Shown in pieces: positions 31,703 to 42,203 of a stretch of 64,000 nt of DNA. This stretch comes from Arbacia lixula (lineage: Eukaryota > Echinodermata > Echinoidea > Arbacioida > Arbaciidae), in assembly GCA_963669155.1 (NCBI GenBank), contig OZ022591.1, forward strand, positions 9,646,253-9,710,252, in the 5' to 3' direction. Below the pieces are notes generated by a model. That model ran no database searches. It saw nothing but the letters and a program-made list of their open reading frames with translations, and was not told the DNA's origin. The translations under genes and the position numbers were made by a program. The number at the start of each line of letters is the position of its first letter. Positions within the stretch are counted from its first letter, which is position 1.

Positions 31703-32193
31703 GTGATGTTTGAAGGTTTGCATGGTGGTATGATCAATCACGAGAGAGGTTTACGGTACACCATGTGTAAAGTCCTGGGAGGACTGAGATGAGAAAACGT
31801 GGATAGAATTGAAGGTGAAATGGACAGGCGAGAAAGTGGAGATTTGAAAGTAGAGTATTCTTTCGAAATGTGAGTGTAGTCCTGAAAAGGACTGTAAACC
31901 AGAAAGCGTGAAGAGCTGATGAGTAGAGAGGTGGACTCGACGTTTCGGGCAGATTGACTGTCCGTCTTCAGGAGTGGACAGTCAATCTGCCCGAAACGTC
32001 GAGTCCACCTCTCTACTCATCAGCTCTTCACGCTTTCTGGTTTACAGTCCTTTTCAGGACTACACTCACATTTCGAAAGAATACTCTACTCCACTTTCTC
32101 GCCTGTCCATTTCACCTTCAATTCTATCCACGTTTTCTCATCTCAGTCCTCCCAGGACTTTACACATGGTGTACCGTAAACCTCTCTCGTGAG
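31703..32193. mobile_element. Inverted repeat with Penelope-type hammerhead motifs
   Basis: Two arms, 31739-31963 and 31976-32192, are inverse copies with one 10-bp length difference near 31850. A 12-base spacer lies between them. The outside carries GGATAATAATCAT on both sides (31690-31702 and 32194-32206), which looks like a 13-bp target duplication. Each arm holds GCCCGAAACGTCGAG, the same phrase that occurs in the terminal repeats of the Penelope-like element at 56-60 kb. It is therefore probably an inverted, non-coding Penelope-related insertion. Confidence 0.75.
31939..31971 (-). ncRNA. Hammerhead-ribozyme-like motif
   Basis: Read on the minus strand: CTGAAGA (31971-31965), a helix II formed by GGACAG and CTGCCC with one mismatch, then CGAAAC and GTC. 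One unpaired C follows CTGAAGA. This matches the minimal hammerhead variants reported from Penelope-like elements. The other arm holds only the second half. Confidence 0.6.
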
Positions 32194-32206
32194 GGATAAT
32201 AATCAT

Positions 32207-32521
32207 ATATAATACATAAATAAATAAACAAATAAATAAATAAATAAATCATACAAGTGGGATAGCTCTGACACAATTTTGCATAAACAAAGCTTTGTCT
32301 TATCAAACTATTTCAGGTTCCAGTTCTTCTTTATTTTTACAGTACAATCAAGCCTGTAACATTTTCGGACAACCGTTACGTTTGACACGTAGCATACTAT
32401 CGCAAATTTTCATGAATATTCGTAAAATTAAAATGAATAAAAATATAATTTGCATGTTTATTAGTATTGCACCCGAGAATGAGGTTTTCCTTTTCACCGA
32501 GCTGTATCACGAAATTTCAAG
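32207..32521. other. Upstream region of the PHD/DUF6589 gene
   Basis: An (AAAT)n run at 32217-32248, then AT-rich DNA that should contain the promoter of the gene starting at 32522. No TATA box stands out. Confidence 0.4.
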
Positions 32522-32741
32522 ATGGATGTTAAGGTTCGCAGAAGAAATGTAAGGTATTGTTTAACTTGTAAAGAGGTGCCAGCTTCATCTCGTGATGGGG
32601 ATTCTTGGAAATCTCTGAGGGCCCGTGTTTCTCCCACAGAGACAGTTGGAGATGTCCTTCAGAAAATGAATTATGATGTTTCTCATATGCCAATGCAAGG
32701 GAAAATCTTCTGCTGTGCAAAGTGTGTGGGTGCCATGAAAA
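32522..32741 (+). CDS. Exon 1 of PHD/DUF6589 gene
   Basis: Starts with ATG and ends before GTAAGT (phase 1). Encodes MDVKVRRRNVRYCLTCKEVP and, near its end, FCCAKC, giving two CxxC pairs about 50 residues apart, as at the head of many DUF6589 proteins and ZAD-like zinc domains. Confidence 0.75.
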
Positions 32742-32965
32742 GTAAGTATACAGCTGCCTTTAGCACTGAGCCCGCATGATATGCGGGGTGACTTCAGGTT
32801 GCGTCACTCGTAAGTCATGTTAATAGTTAGCCATGCAGATTGCTGGTTGTTAGCCGGGGAAAATATACAGCTGTGATAATTCACTCACGAATTGACTAGC
32901 AATAAACCATTTTCGTTATGTAGCCTGTGCAAATTTTATTCACGTCGTTCAAACCATGCATGGAC

Positions 32966-33691
32966 CAGGGATGTGTTAGGAAGGAGGGACAACTCAAGCA
33001 TAATGTATTCAAACATCTGTGTGGATACTAAAGCGTGCTAATGAATGTCAAAAGCATTCCACAATCACTGCAATGCTTTGAAGTCCCATGCGTGGCACCG
33101 TCATTTTGCTGCCGTCAACTTGGAAAGCAATATCTTTAATTCCCTGTTTTGTTTCTGGAAGCTGTGTTTCTTATCACATTTTTTTTGTAATTTTCAAGAA
33201 AGTTAAGGGCAACACCTCTAAAGATCCTGCAATCGTTTTTCTTCTAAATAATTGTTGAATGATGAACAAACGGAGATATAAAATAATATTCTTACTTACG
33301 TAATTACCAAATTTCTTCACTTTCCGGAGATTTCCGGAAATGTTGGATTCAATCATTATTAAAATTCTATATTAAGCTGTTTATTTTCATTAACAGAGTT
33401 TGCGTGAATTTGCGTGCAGCTGAGATATTTTACTATAAAAAAACAGTTTATTTTTGTTCGCTGATATCTCTTTTCCTCACAAAAGTATTGATGCAATCCA
33501 ACAGAAGGGGACAAGCGAAATAAGACTCTACATTTCTTTTGTTCTCTCTGAGAAACCGTTGCTAGGCAATCCTGTTCGTTATTGTTAAAACATATGAAAA
33601 GCACATGCTGAGACCACATTTTTTTTCGGCGGTGCCACGCATGGGCTCAAAGAAAGAATGTTGTTTCATATCCTTTCCTAACACATCCCTG
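32966..33691. mobile_element. CAGGGATGTG element, copy 2 (intron 1)
   Basis: Same family as 15725-16663, uninterrupted here (726 bp). Target duplication CATGGAC at 32959-32965 and 33692-33698. No coding capacity. Confidence 0.92.
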
Positions 33692-33741
33692 CATGGACAC
33701 TACACGGTCCATGTTCAAACAGACCCCAAAGCTTGTCCGAG

Positions 33742-34403
33742 CAGGGATGTGTTAGGAAGGAGGAACAACTGAAGCATATTATATTCAAACATTTTTGTGG
33801 ATACTAAAGCGTGCTAATGCATGTCAAAAGCATTCCACAATCACTGCAATGCTTTAATGTCCCATGCGCCGCACCGTCATTTTGCTGCCGTCAACTTGGA
33901 AAGCAATATCTTTAATTCCGTGTTTTTTTCTCGAAGCTGTGTTTCTTATCACATTTTTTGGTAATTTTCAAGGAAGTTAAGGGCAACACCACTAAGGATC
34001 CTGTATTCGTTTTTCTTCTATATGATTACCAAATGATGCACAAACGGAGATATAAGATAATATTCTTACTTACATAATTAACAAATTTCTTTACTTTCCG
34101 GAGATTTTAGGAAATGTCGAATTCAATCATTATCAACATTATAAAGCTGTTTATTTTGCGTAAATTTGCGTGCAGCTGAGATATTTTACTAAAAAAACTG
34201 TTTATTTTTGCTCGCTGATATCTCTTTTCCTCACAAAAGTATTGTCCAACAGAAGTGGACAAGCGAAATAAGACTCTACATTTCTTTGAGAAACCGTTGC
34301 TAGGCAATCCTGTTCGTTAATGTTAAAACACGTGAAAAGCACATGCTGAGACCACATAATTTTTCGGTGGTTCTGTTTCATATCCTTCCATAACATATCC
34401 CTG
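33742..34403. mobile_element. CAGGGATGTG element, copy 3 (intron 1)
   Basis: 662 bp, only 50 bp from copy 2 and in the same orientation. Target duplication GTCCGAG at 33735-33741 and 34404-34410. It has several small deletions compared with copy 2, so the two inserted independently. Confidence 0.92.
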
Positions 34404-34835
34404 GTCCGAGAGAAACAACTAATAGATTCACGGTGCACTGCACTCCATCCATTGAATCTGAATGAATAGATATATGTGAATGAAATATCGCTTGAAATAA
34501 CAAGTGGAACCTGGATTTGATTTTAGAGTGGTTCCATGATGATGAATTAGTTTCAGAGAATATCAAAAGAGCTCGGCAGGATAATGTGACAATACTTTTC
34601 ATTGTATTCAAACATGATAGTTACATATCATGGCCATAGATGAGATTATCATTTAATAACATAATTATATGCGAACATTTACAATAATTAGGATTATAAA
34701 CAACCTTGCGTAGACCCGTTTAAATAACCTAAATGCCATTGCATTTGTGATACATGAACATCACCTATACAAACTCATATTGCTCCGCACAGTGATGTGA
34801 AAAATATGATATAAGTAAAGGGGAGGGAAATAGAG

Positions 34836-34879
34836 AGAGTGTGAGAGAGAAGAGAGAGGGCGGGGTAGAAAGAGAGAGG

Positions 34880-34920
<41 letters not shown>
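34836..34920. repeat. (GA)n microsatellite
   Basis: GAGAGA sequence, pure from about 34886 to 34920. Confidence 0.93.
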
Positions 34921-34922
<2 letters not shown>

Positions 34923-35051
34923 TGTGATACAGGAAAAGAAATACACGGTGAGTGATAATAAGATACAGGAAAGGAACTTTCATGATATTTTGGTAAAGCT
35001 TACACCAAACTTTCTAATTTCTTCATTTGATATTCTTTTTGTCCAAACAAG

Positions 35052-35293
35052 GCTACACTACGCATGCGAGACACGTTGCCATTTATTGGAAGATTTGGAA
35101 AAACAGGACTGGCAGGGATGCGCCATATCCATTGAAAGTGATGGGCGTCGAGCAAATGGAGGCTTCTCCCCACCCACCAGCAGGCACACTCCACCCACCA
35201 CTAGGCACACTCCACCCACCACCAGGCACACTCCACCCACCAGCAGGCACACTCCACCCACCACTAAGCACACCCCAACCCCAACCAAACAAG
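35052..35293 (+). CDS. Exon 2 of PHD/DUF6589 gene
   Basis: Acceptor AACAAG, phase 1 in, phase 0 out before GTATAC. Encodes YTTHARHVAIYWKIWKNR and then five runs of the type HPPAGTL, a proline-rich minirepeat of 18 bp (CACTCCACCCACCA...GGCA). Confidence 0.75.
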
Positions 35294-35432
35294 GTATACT
35301 GATCACTTCAGACTAATTTACTGTTGAACATATTTGTACACAATTTTATTTGAAAACAATATCACCGATTAAGCCATATTTCACATAACAAATAGATAAG
35401 GCATGCAAAATATTATACTTTCATTATTACAG

Positions 35433-35531
35433 TCACAGGCGTTGGACGTCGAGCCAATGGAGGCTTCTCCACACCCACCAGCAGGCACACTCCACCCACC
35501 ACTAGGCACACCCCAACCCCAACCAAACAAG
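35433..35531 (+). CDS. Exon 3 (duplicated Pro-rich exon, copy a)
   Basis: 99 bp, phase 0 on both sides, TTACAG acceptor and GTATAC donor. Encodes SQALDVEPMEASPHPPAG and a tail ending PQPQPNK. Each such exon adds 33 residues without shifting the frame. Confidence 0.72.
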
Positions 35532-35670
35532 GTATACTGATCACTTCAGACTAATTTACTGTTGAACATATTTGTACACAATTTTATTTGAAAACAATAT
35601 CACCGATTAAGCCATATTTCACATAACAAATAGATAAGGCATGCAAAATATTATACTTTCATTATTACAG

Positions 35671-35769
35671 TCACAGGCGTTGGACGTCGAGCCAATGGAG
35701 GCTTCTCCCCACCCACCAGCAGGCACACTCCACCCACCACTAAGCACACCCCAACCCCAACCAAACAAG
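35671..35769 (+). CDS. Exon 4 (duplicated Pro-rich exon, copy b)
   Basis: Same as exon 3 apart from single-base changes (for example LST instead of LGT before PQPQPNK). Phase 0 in and out. Confidence 0.72.
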
Positions 35770-36320
35770 GTATATCTTTTCAGATATTGAAAGAACGGTA
35801 GCGATTTTACAAAAATCGTGAAATTCAACATGGATCAACAGTATACCCTAATGATATCGTGTGGACATTCTCATATTCAATGCATGGATCATGGTCAAAT
35901 CTTTGTTAACCTTTTCATGAAAGGCAAACAACTATCCTTGTTTACGCGTAAGCACCCTGTTTCGTAACAATCATAGTCTACATTCATATACTGTATACTG
36001 TATTGTCCACCTGACATGGGCTGTTATAAAAGGTCCTTGGGTATCAATGTGCTTGGGTGACCAGTGTGCACATTTTCTTCGTGTACTCTTTTGTGATTTA
36101 ATGGTAATCTGTTATCTGTTAACACGTAAAACCGTATATTGGGTATGTATGTCCCTTGTGTCCATTACACGCCTCTTGTGTCCATATTTACCCCATATTA
36201 CAATTTGTTACTTTCTGTCATCTCCATACTAATATTTGGTTAAGAGATGGATGTTCCTAATAGAGATTCATAGGTACGCGAGCCTGACGCAGGAGATAAT
36301 CTCCAAGTGAGGAATCCACC
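35770..36320. other. Intron, nothing recognised
   Basis: AT-rich intron DNA between exon 4 and the TTAA element. Confidence 0.4.
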
Positions 36321-36324
36321 TTAA

Positions 36325-37113
36325 CCCTATATAGCCCGGGCTATTTTTAAATCGCATAGCCCGGGGGGGGGGGGGGGGGCAAAAACAGCCCCCCCCCCCC
36401 TAAGATCTCGACCATTGATCGCGCGATCGCGACGAAAATTGGCACGTACGTCACCGATGACGTAATCTCCAAAATTCAATTGTCAATTGCACCAATATCA
36501 TTCAACTTTATTTTTGATTAATTAATTATGCTAATTAAATGCATAAAATCATAATTTGGTTGTAAATCTTTAAATATAGCCCCAAAACTGCTAGATTTCA
36601 GTCCAGACACTCTTCTTAGGATTATTATCAAATCAGGATTTAAAAAATTGCAATATCAAAGTTTTTCTTATGTATTTTATTGTTTTTTTAAGTTTGTTAT
36701 GTATTTTTCTGTTTTTTCGACTTTATGTTTTTCATTGTTTTTTCGATGGAAATCATTGGCAACACTATTTCAGTCATAAATGACATGAAATTTATTGTTT
36801 TTCATCAGTCAAACTAAAAATAATGATACATTTATGAATTTTGGCTAGATACAGAATTTGGATTGGATTTGTACATGACATCACGTTTTTGAGCAATTTT
36901 TGGTCCGACATGCACGTACAAAATGTTACGTAACTTCGGAACCGCGTACCCCCGCGACGCAAATTTGGTCTTAAAAGTTGCGTGAGATTTGAAGGAAAAC
37001 AAGTCATGAATCGTCGCGGCGCGATCTTTTCGCGTTACAAATTTATTGCGAAAAATGTCGAGGAGGGGGGGGGGGGCTGTTTCCCCCCCCCCCCCCCCCC
37101 GGGCTAGATAGGG
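36325..37113. mobile_element. TTAA element with C/G homopolymer arms (intron 4)
   Basis: TTAA at 36321-36324 and 37114-37117. Ends CCCTATATAGCCCGGG and CCCGGGCTAGATAGGG are inverted. Next to each end are long G and C runs with an AAACAGCC core, also inverted. Non-coding, AT-rich centre. Confidence 0.85.
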
Positions 37114-37887
37114 TTAAATACAGTTGTATTTGAATGTTCATTCCTACAATTCATTCTCTTTTATCACTGAGTCCTGAAATCCGCTATATCGCTTTGAAAT
37201 AACAGTAGAGTGACATGTTGCACTGTTCTTGACATCCACTATGACCTACCAAATAACTACCATTCTCCAAAATGGCCGCCGCGAGTGACCACTTTTGGTC
37301 ATATCTCGGTCCATACTGCACGAAGAGCTGCAACTTATGTAGGTTTTAATGTGATGTTACGTGTTCAACAATAAAGGCAATCTTTTAGGGTGATCCTGAA
37401 ATAAGTTGACATTCTCCATAACATCTGACCTTCATGCCGACGGCTGGTTTTGTCCTAATTGGTTTACATCGTAAATATTCTGGTTCAGTATTTTGATTTT
37501 GGAGAACCATAACAATATCTCAAAATAAGTACTCTCCTTGATTCTTGTACATCGTATGAACCATATGTTTAGGCAGTTTTCTAAAAAGTTTCACTTCGTT
37601 AGTGTGAATATTTACAGAAATATGACGAAATTAGTATTGCATAAAATACGAATATTTCAAAAAAAAAATTGTTAACATTCAATTTTTTTGCCAAAAAATG
37701 TAATGAAAATCACCTCAATACACGAAAATGTGGTACCATCTTGTTTGAAATGTTACCTAAATGATACCCCATATTGCCCATAAGATGTGGGAATTGTCAT
37801 ATTTTGTGCCATAAATGAAATTTTGTTCTAAACGTTTAGTTTGCAATTTAAGAAATAACATTGATCTACTTGATGTTTATTTTAAAG

Positions 37888-38038
37888 GGCAGCAACCGCT
37901 CTTGGAAGAGGAAATCGTGGAGCAGCTTCCTCTTCTCCAGATATGATATATTTTTCAGAGAAGTGTGGGAAAATTCTACCACGGCCAGAGAGCAGATGGT
38001 GGGAAAAATCGAGCGAATAATGTCCCAAGAACTGAAAG
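37888..38038 (+). CDS. Exon 5
   Basis: Acceptor TTTTAAAG, donor AAAG|GTGATA. Phase 0 in, 1 out. Encodes GSNRSWKRKSWSSFLFSRYD and a helical stretch ending MSQELK. The acceptor lacks a strong pyrimidine tract. Confidence 0.55.
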
Positions 38039-38811
38039 GTGATATTCACAGAAAAGCTCAAAATTGTAATGATGTATAAATGGGAAGTGGATAAAGAATG
38101 TTGTCTTCATTGCCACTCGTATAAATATCTCAACATCAATTTAAAACAGTTTAGAAATGCCCCTCAGAGTCTCCGTTGTATATACGAAGATAAAACTAAT
38201 ACCCTGAACCTTTACCATTTCAATGCCTTCTGAAAGTGCCATGTAGTTTCAGTATACCAAACCTTCAATGTCATCAGATTTGTATTACAAACGGTGTCAA
38301 CAATGAAACAGAACTAAAGGTATTCGAGTCAATAAATGTGTATCCGCCTCTATGGTAGCTTCATTTTGTTTGAAATGATAATCTTCTATGCCCAGAAGTC
38401 ATTTATCTTTTATACAAAAAAGAAACACATTGCGTGATATATTTTAACACTTTTCCCTTCATATCAATGATCCTCTCACCTACTGATATCACTTCCAAAC
38501 TATGCACTTCATTCTCATCCGTGGTGGAATATATTCATACTAGTTCTCGGCAAAATAAGTAATACATGCAGCATGATTGGCTTCACTGGTACCATATCAT
38601 TTTTTTCACAAATGACACGAACGTTGATCATTGCTCTCCTGGGATTACTTCAAAAGCTCTTTTGTCCATCTCCATGGTTTTCATGCTTTGAAATATACAC
38701 CCGCCCACTACACGCGTTGGGTATACAAGTTTGTTTTCACACGTAGAAAATAATTTTTGCATTGACCTGAAATATCACAATATTTCAAATCAATGAATAT
38801 TTTTCTCAAAG

Positions 38812-38959
38812 AAATGGAGGAAACGACAGCGGAGGAGATTACGTTTGACACTTGCACGAACTTCTCATGGCAAGAACAACTTTGGCTGTATGAAACAGTG
38901 ATGCCTCTGACATGCCGACTAGTGAGGGTACTCCTTTGTGGCCTCAATAAGTCAGCAAA
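38812..38959 (+). CDS. Exon 6
   Basis: Acceptor TTTTTCTCAAAG, donor GTAAGA. Phase 1 in, 2 out. Encodes EEITFDTCTNFSWQEQLWLY and MPLTCRLVRVLLCGLN, matching the W-containing helix block of DUF6589-type proteins. Confidence 0.7.
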
Positions 38960-39457
38960 GTAAGATTTTTCTCTCATTGAATGTTCTTTCTCTGTATTTG
39001 TGACCTTGATTTAGTTGCAATTAACCAAAATGTGCATGCGTGCATTATATTTCAAAGTATGGTATTGGCGTTATCCCTCCTATACTTGTTTATTGTTTAA
39101 TGCTTGAAAAACCTGCCACTTGACGAAATAAACATTGTCTATGAAATATATTTCAATCAGACATACATGTACGTCATAAGCACGGCACAAACTAGGTATG
39201 AGAAATGTTTCGGTTGTCACCATGACGACATGAACTTTTTGTGAAGTCAACTTGGAAAGATAATTTATTTCGACATGTCAACTCATCGACTCAAGTTGGT
39301 AAGTCTGCTTGACAAGATAAAAGGATCTCGTTATGTCGACAAGTGGAATGGCACTTTAACGCCTCCGTAAAGGTCCATGCTTTATCCATACGATGCTATG
39401 TTCAAATAATTTATATTGCCTAAAGTTGACAGTTACTTTATTGTTCGTATATTATAG

Positions 39458-39593
39458 GAAACCAAAGAAGTTCGAGCAACCTAGGGTCGGACTTGCTCTT
39501 GCCATAGCGATGTACCATCGGAGGCCGATGAAATTTAAACTGGTTCAGGGCCTGATGTCTCTCCAGATGTTCAAGAGTGGCGCAACAAAGAAG
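39458..39593 (+). CDS. Exon 7
   Basis: Acceptor ATTATAG. Donor GTTATT is weak. Phase 2 in, 0 out. Encodes KPKKFEQPRVGLALAIAMYH and KFKLVQGLMSLQMFKSGATK, the most typical N-terminal block of the family. Confidence 0.72.
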
Positions 39594-40486
39594 GTTATTA
39601 TCCAGCCTCACCAAAAGTTAACTAAAATGATTTTGTGAAAATAGTGACTTATACTATGATGGCACATATCCACCATATTCGTAAATGGCATTTATACTGA
39701 CGTAATCCCCAAAATGTAATGCTACTACAATACGGAAATGAATAGAATGATCGTTGTGCTCACGATAGATGTGCACGATGGGGCACATTATGAGCTAGAG
39801 AGCGCGCTATTAAATTTTCAATACGATATGGACGACATGAACAGAATTGGGAGAAATTCGACTCCATGCAGTCGATACATAAATCCTCCGTCTCTGTGCT
39901 TTTTTTTTCTGGTTTGAAGCATATTATGTGTTATAAGTCCTACCTCATCAGATCAAATTTCACCTTTGATCCTGAATCGGCCAAGCAAAATGTACACTGA
40001 AACAAACAAATCGCAATGTTTCTTTAATCGCTAGTGAATGATGCTAGGAAACTGACCCATACAAAGTCACATCCAGATAAATAATGTCAAGCATCCTTCT
40101 CTGTATTATAGTTGTTTACAAAAGTACAATTAATAAACATGGCGATGTTTGGCCAATATAAATGGTCGCTTTCGAATAGCCATAAAAAACGTGGATATAA
40201 AATCTAGATGTACTTCGTGTCATAATTCGTTAGCAATAGCCTTTTTATTATGAAGGGCTCTCACCTCTAATAATCAACTAATCGGCAAGTGATAGAAGAC
40301 TGACCCGGGTCACTCTTCAATCTAGCCCCATCGTGGATTATATTATGCACAATATGTCTTGTTAAATGGCAACGGTGACAAATTAAAATCCGCGTCTGTT
40401 TAGACCAGCTGATTGTTTTCCTGAGTGTATATTCCGCTTATCCATGGATGCTTTAAACAATAATTTTGTACATTTTTTACGTATAG
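39594..40486. other. Intron 7, nothing recognised
   Basis: No repeat or exon recognised. Confidence 0.4.
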
Positions 40487-40603
40487 GCGATCACTTGCCT
40501 TCACGGCCTGGGTGTTACTCAGACGTATGTCAGCACGCTTCGGGGAGTCGACACGATTATTAAGCAACAACATGACTTAAAGTCCATCTGGAAGGAAGAA
40601 ATT
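40487..40603 (+). CDS. Exon 8
   Basis: Acceptor ACGTATAG, donor ATT|GTAAGA. 39 codons, phase 0 in and out. Encodes AITCLHGLGVTQTYVSTLRG and HDLKSIWKEEI. Confidence 0.72.
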
Positions 40604-41005
40604 GTAAGAATCTATTACTCAGAATTTCTGTCATATTGTCTTTCCTTCCAGGGGTAGCACAGCAGAGTTGATGTGCTAACCAAAAACTTGACTACTGTAA
40701 TGCATATAAAGGATAGGAACATTGATAAATGATAAAATAAACATATATTTAGCAGTTATACTTCTTCGATCAATTTGTCTACAACTTTGTTTTGCTGCTT
40801 CTTTATGATATTTCATCTTAAAGCGATACTTTTAAGAAACGATGGTAAGAAGAATGTTAAATAGAAACTTCAAATAAAAAACAATACTTCAAATCGCCAA
40901 ATAAAAACTCAAGCGTTACTAATTTGTCTTAACAAATAGCAAGCAAGGCTATAAAACTGTCGTTCCTTTTTGCCTTTCTCTTTCGTCTCCAATTCTGAAT
41001 AACAG

Positions 41006-41030
41006 GTAACCAACTGCAACAAACCATCGA
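41006..41030 (+). CDS. Exon 9, 25-bp microexon (candidate)
   Basis: AATAACAG acceptor and a perfect GTAAGT donor enclose 25 bases encoding VTNCNKPS plus one base. It converts phase 0 to phase 1, exactly what exon 10 needs. Accepting it rests on phase and splice signals only. Confidence 0.5.
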
Positions 41031-41452
41031 GTAAGTTGTATCATAGATACTTCACGTCAGTTAGATTACACAGGGAAACTAGTATTTAAAGTGTACTCAA
41101 GGGAGACACAAAATATGGACTGCATGCACTGATTACTGTAATCCACGTTTAAATGAAAAACGTTTTGTAGGGAAAAGAGATTGGTCTCAACAAGTTTCAT
41201 CATTGAACATGAATCTACGTACACTACATATCATACATCTCAAGGCAATCACGAATATATGTCAATTTGATGTTGTTATGTGAGAATCAAAATTCCCATC
41301 ACTCAGCCTCTTTTCCGAATCAAATATGCCACAGGCCAATTTGTGGGGGAGAATTACAAAGTACAAACCCTATACCTTAGGCCACGGTACATCCCTGCAA
41401 TGTCCTGGAGGTATCAATTCACACTGAGTATTTAGTTGGTGCATACTACGTC

Positions 41453-41731
41453 AGGGCCGTCGCCGGGGGGGGGGGGGGGGTGGGTGCGGAGGGTGCGAAC
41501 GCACCCCCCTTCAGAACCAAAAAAAACAAAAAACAAAACCGGAGGGGGGGGGGGGGGTAGGGGATACTTGAGGGCTCTTTTGAAAAAGATCTAGGCGAAA
41601 TACATGGCCGTAACCAGGGAGAGTGCGGGAGGGTGAGAACGCACCACCCTCCAGACCACATTTTTTTATTTTTTTTTTTAGAAGGGAACTTTTTTTTTTT
41701 TTTTTTTTTTTTTGGGGGGGGGGACGTCGCC

Positions 41732-41763
<32 letters not shown>

Positions 41764-41870
41764 TATAGGTCTTTTAGATGGGCGAGCACTGCCTCACATC
41801 AGAATTGGTAATGTTTGTGTCTTTTCCCCCCCAAACGCACCCCCCTTGAAAAAAGCTGGTGACGGCACTG
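41453..41870. mobile_element. CAGGGCCGTCGCC element with G runs
   Basis: Left end CAGGGCCGTCGCC and right end GGTGACGGCACTG are inverted. Between them are long G runs, an A/T run and repeated GTGCG.ACGCACCCCCCTT words. No clear target duplication. The homopolymers make the assembly here unreliable. Confidence 0.55.
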
Positions 41871-42003
41871 TGCGTCCTCCTAAATCCATGTATGAAGACA
41901 AATTAGATGAATGGATATGTAGAGATATATATCCATGAACGAAGTGACGGAAGCATAATATCATATGCCTCTAACATAATGCTAATATCATTCTTTTGAT
42001 TTT

Positions 42004-42203
42004 NNNNNNNNNNNNNNNNNNNNNNNNNNNNNNNNNNNNNNNNNNNNNNNNNNNNNNNNNNNNNNNNNNNNNNNNNNNNNNNNNNNNNNNNNNNNNNNNN
42101 NNNNNNNNNNNNNNNNNNNNNNNNNNNNNNNNNNNNNNNNNNNNNNNNNNNNNNNNNNNNNNNNNNNNNNNNNNNNNNNNNNNNNNNNNNNNNNNNNNNN
42201 NNN
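42004..42203. other. Assembly gap, 200 N
   Basis: Exactly 200 N, probably a placeholder of unknown true size, in the long intron before exon 10. An exon could be missing here. Confidence 0.99.

Larger units (their letters stand above)
35294..35769 (+). repeat. 238-bp tandem duplication of intron plus exon
   Basis: 35294-35531 and 35532-35769 are nearly identical head-to-tail copies, each an intron followed by a 99-bp exon. The introns look base-for-base the same. The preceding exon 2 ends with the same coding sequence, so it is the older relative. Confidence 0.92.

Noticed and set aside
31974-32192. Plus-strand frame ending in VYRKPLS, similar to the VYRKPT motif of Penelope RT
   Set aside because: A four- or five-residue match in a non-coding inverted repeat; nothing else of the RT is present, so I treat it as chance.
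41623-41938. Frames with long Phe and Gly runs
   Set aside because: They are homopolymer translations in an unreliable part of the assembly.
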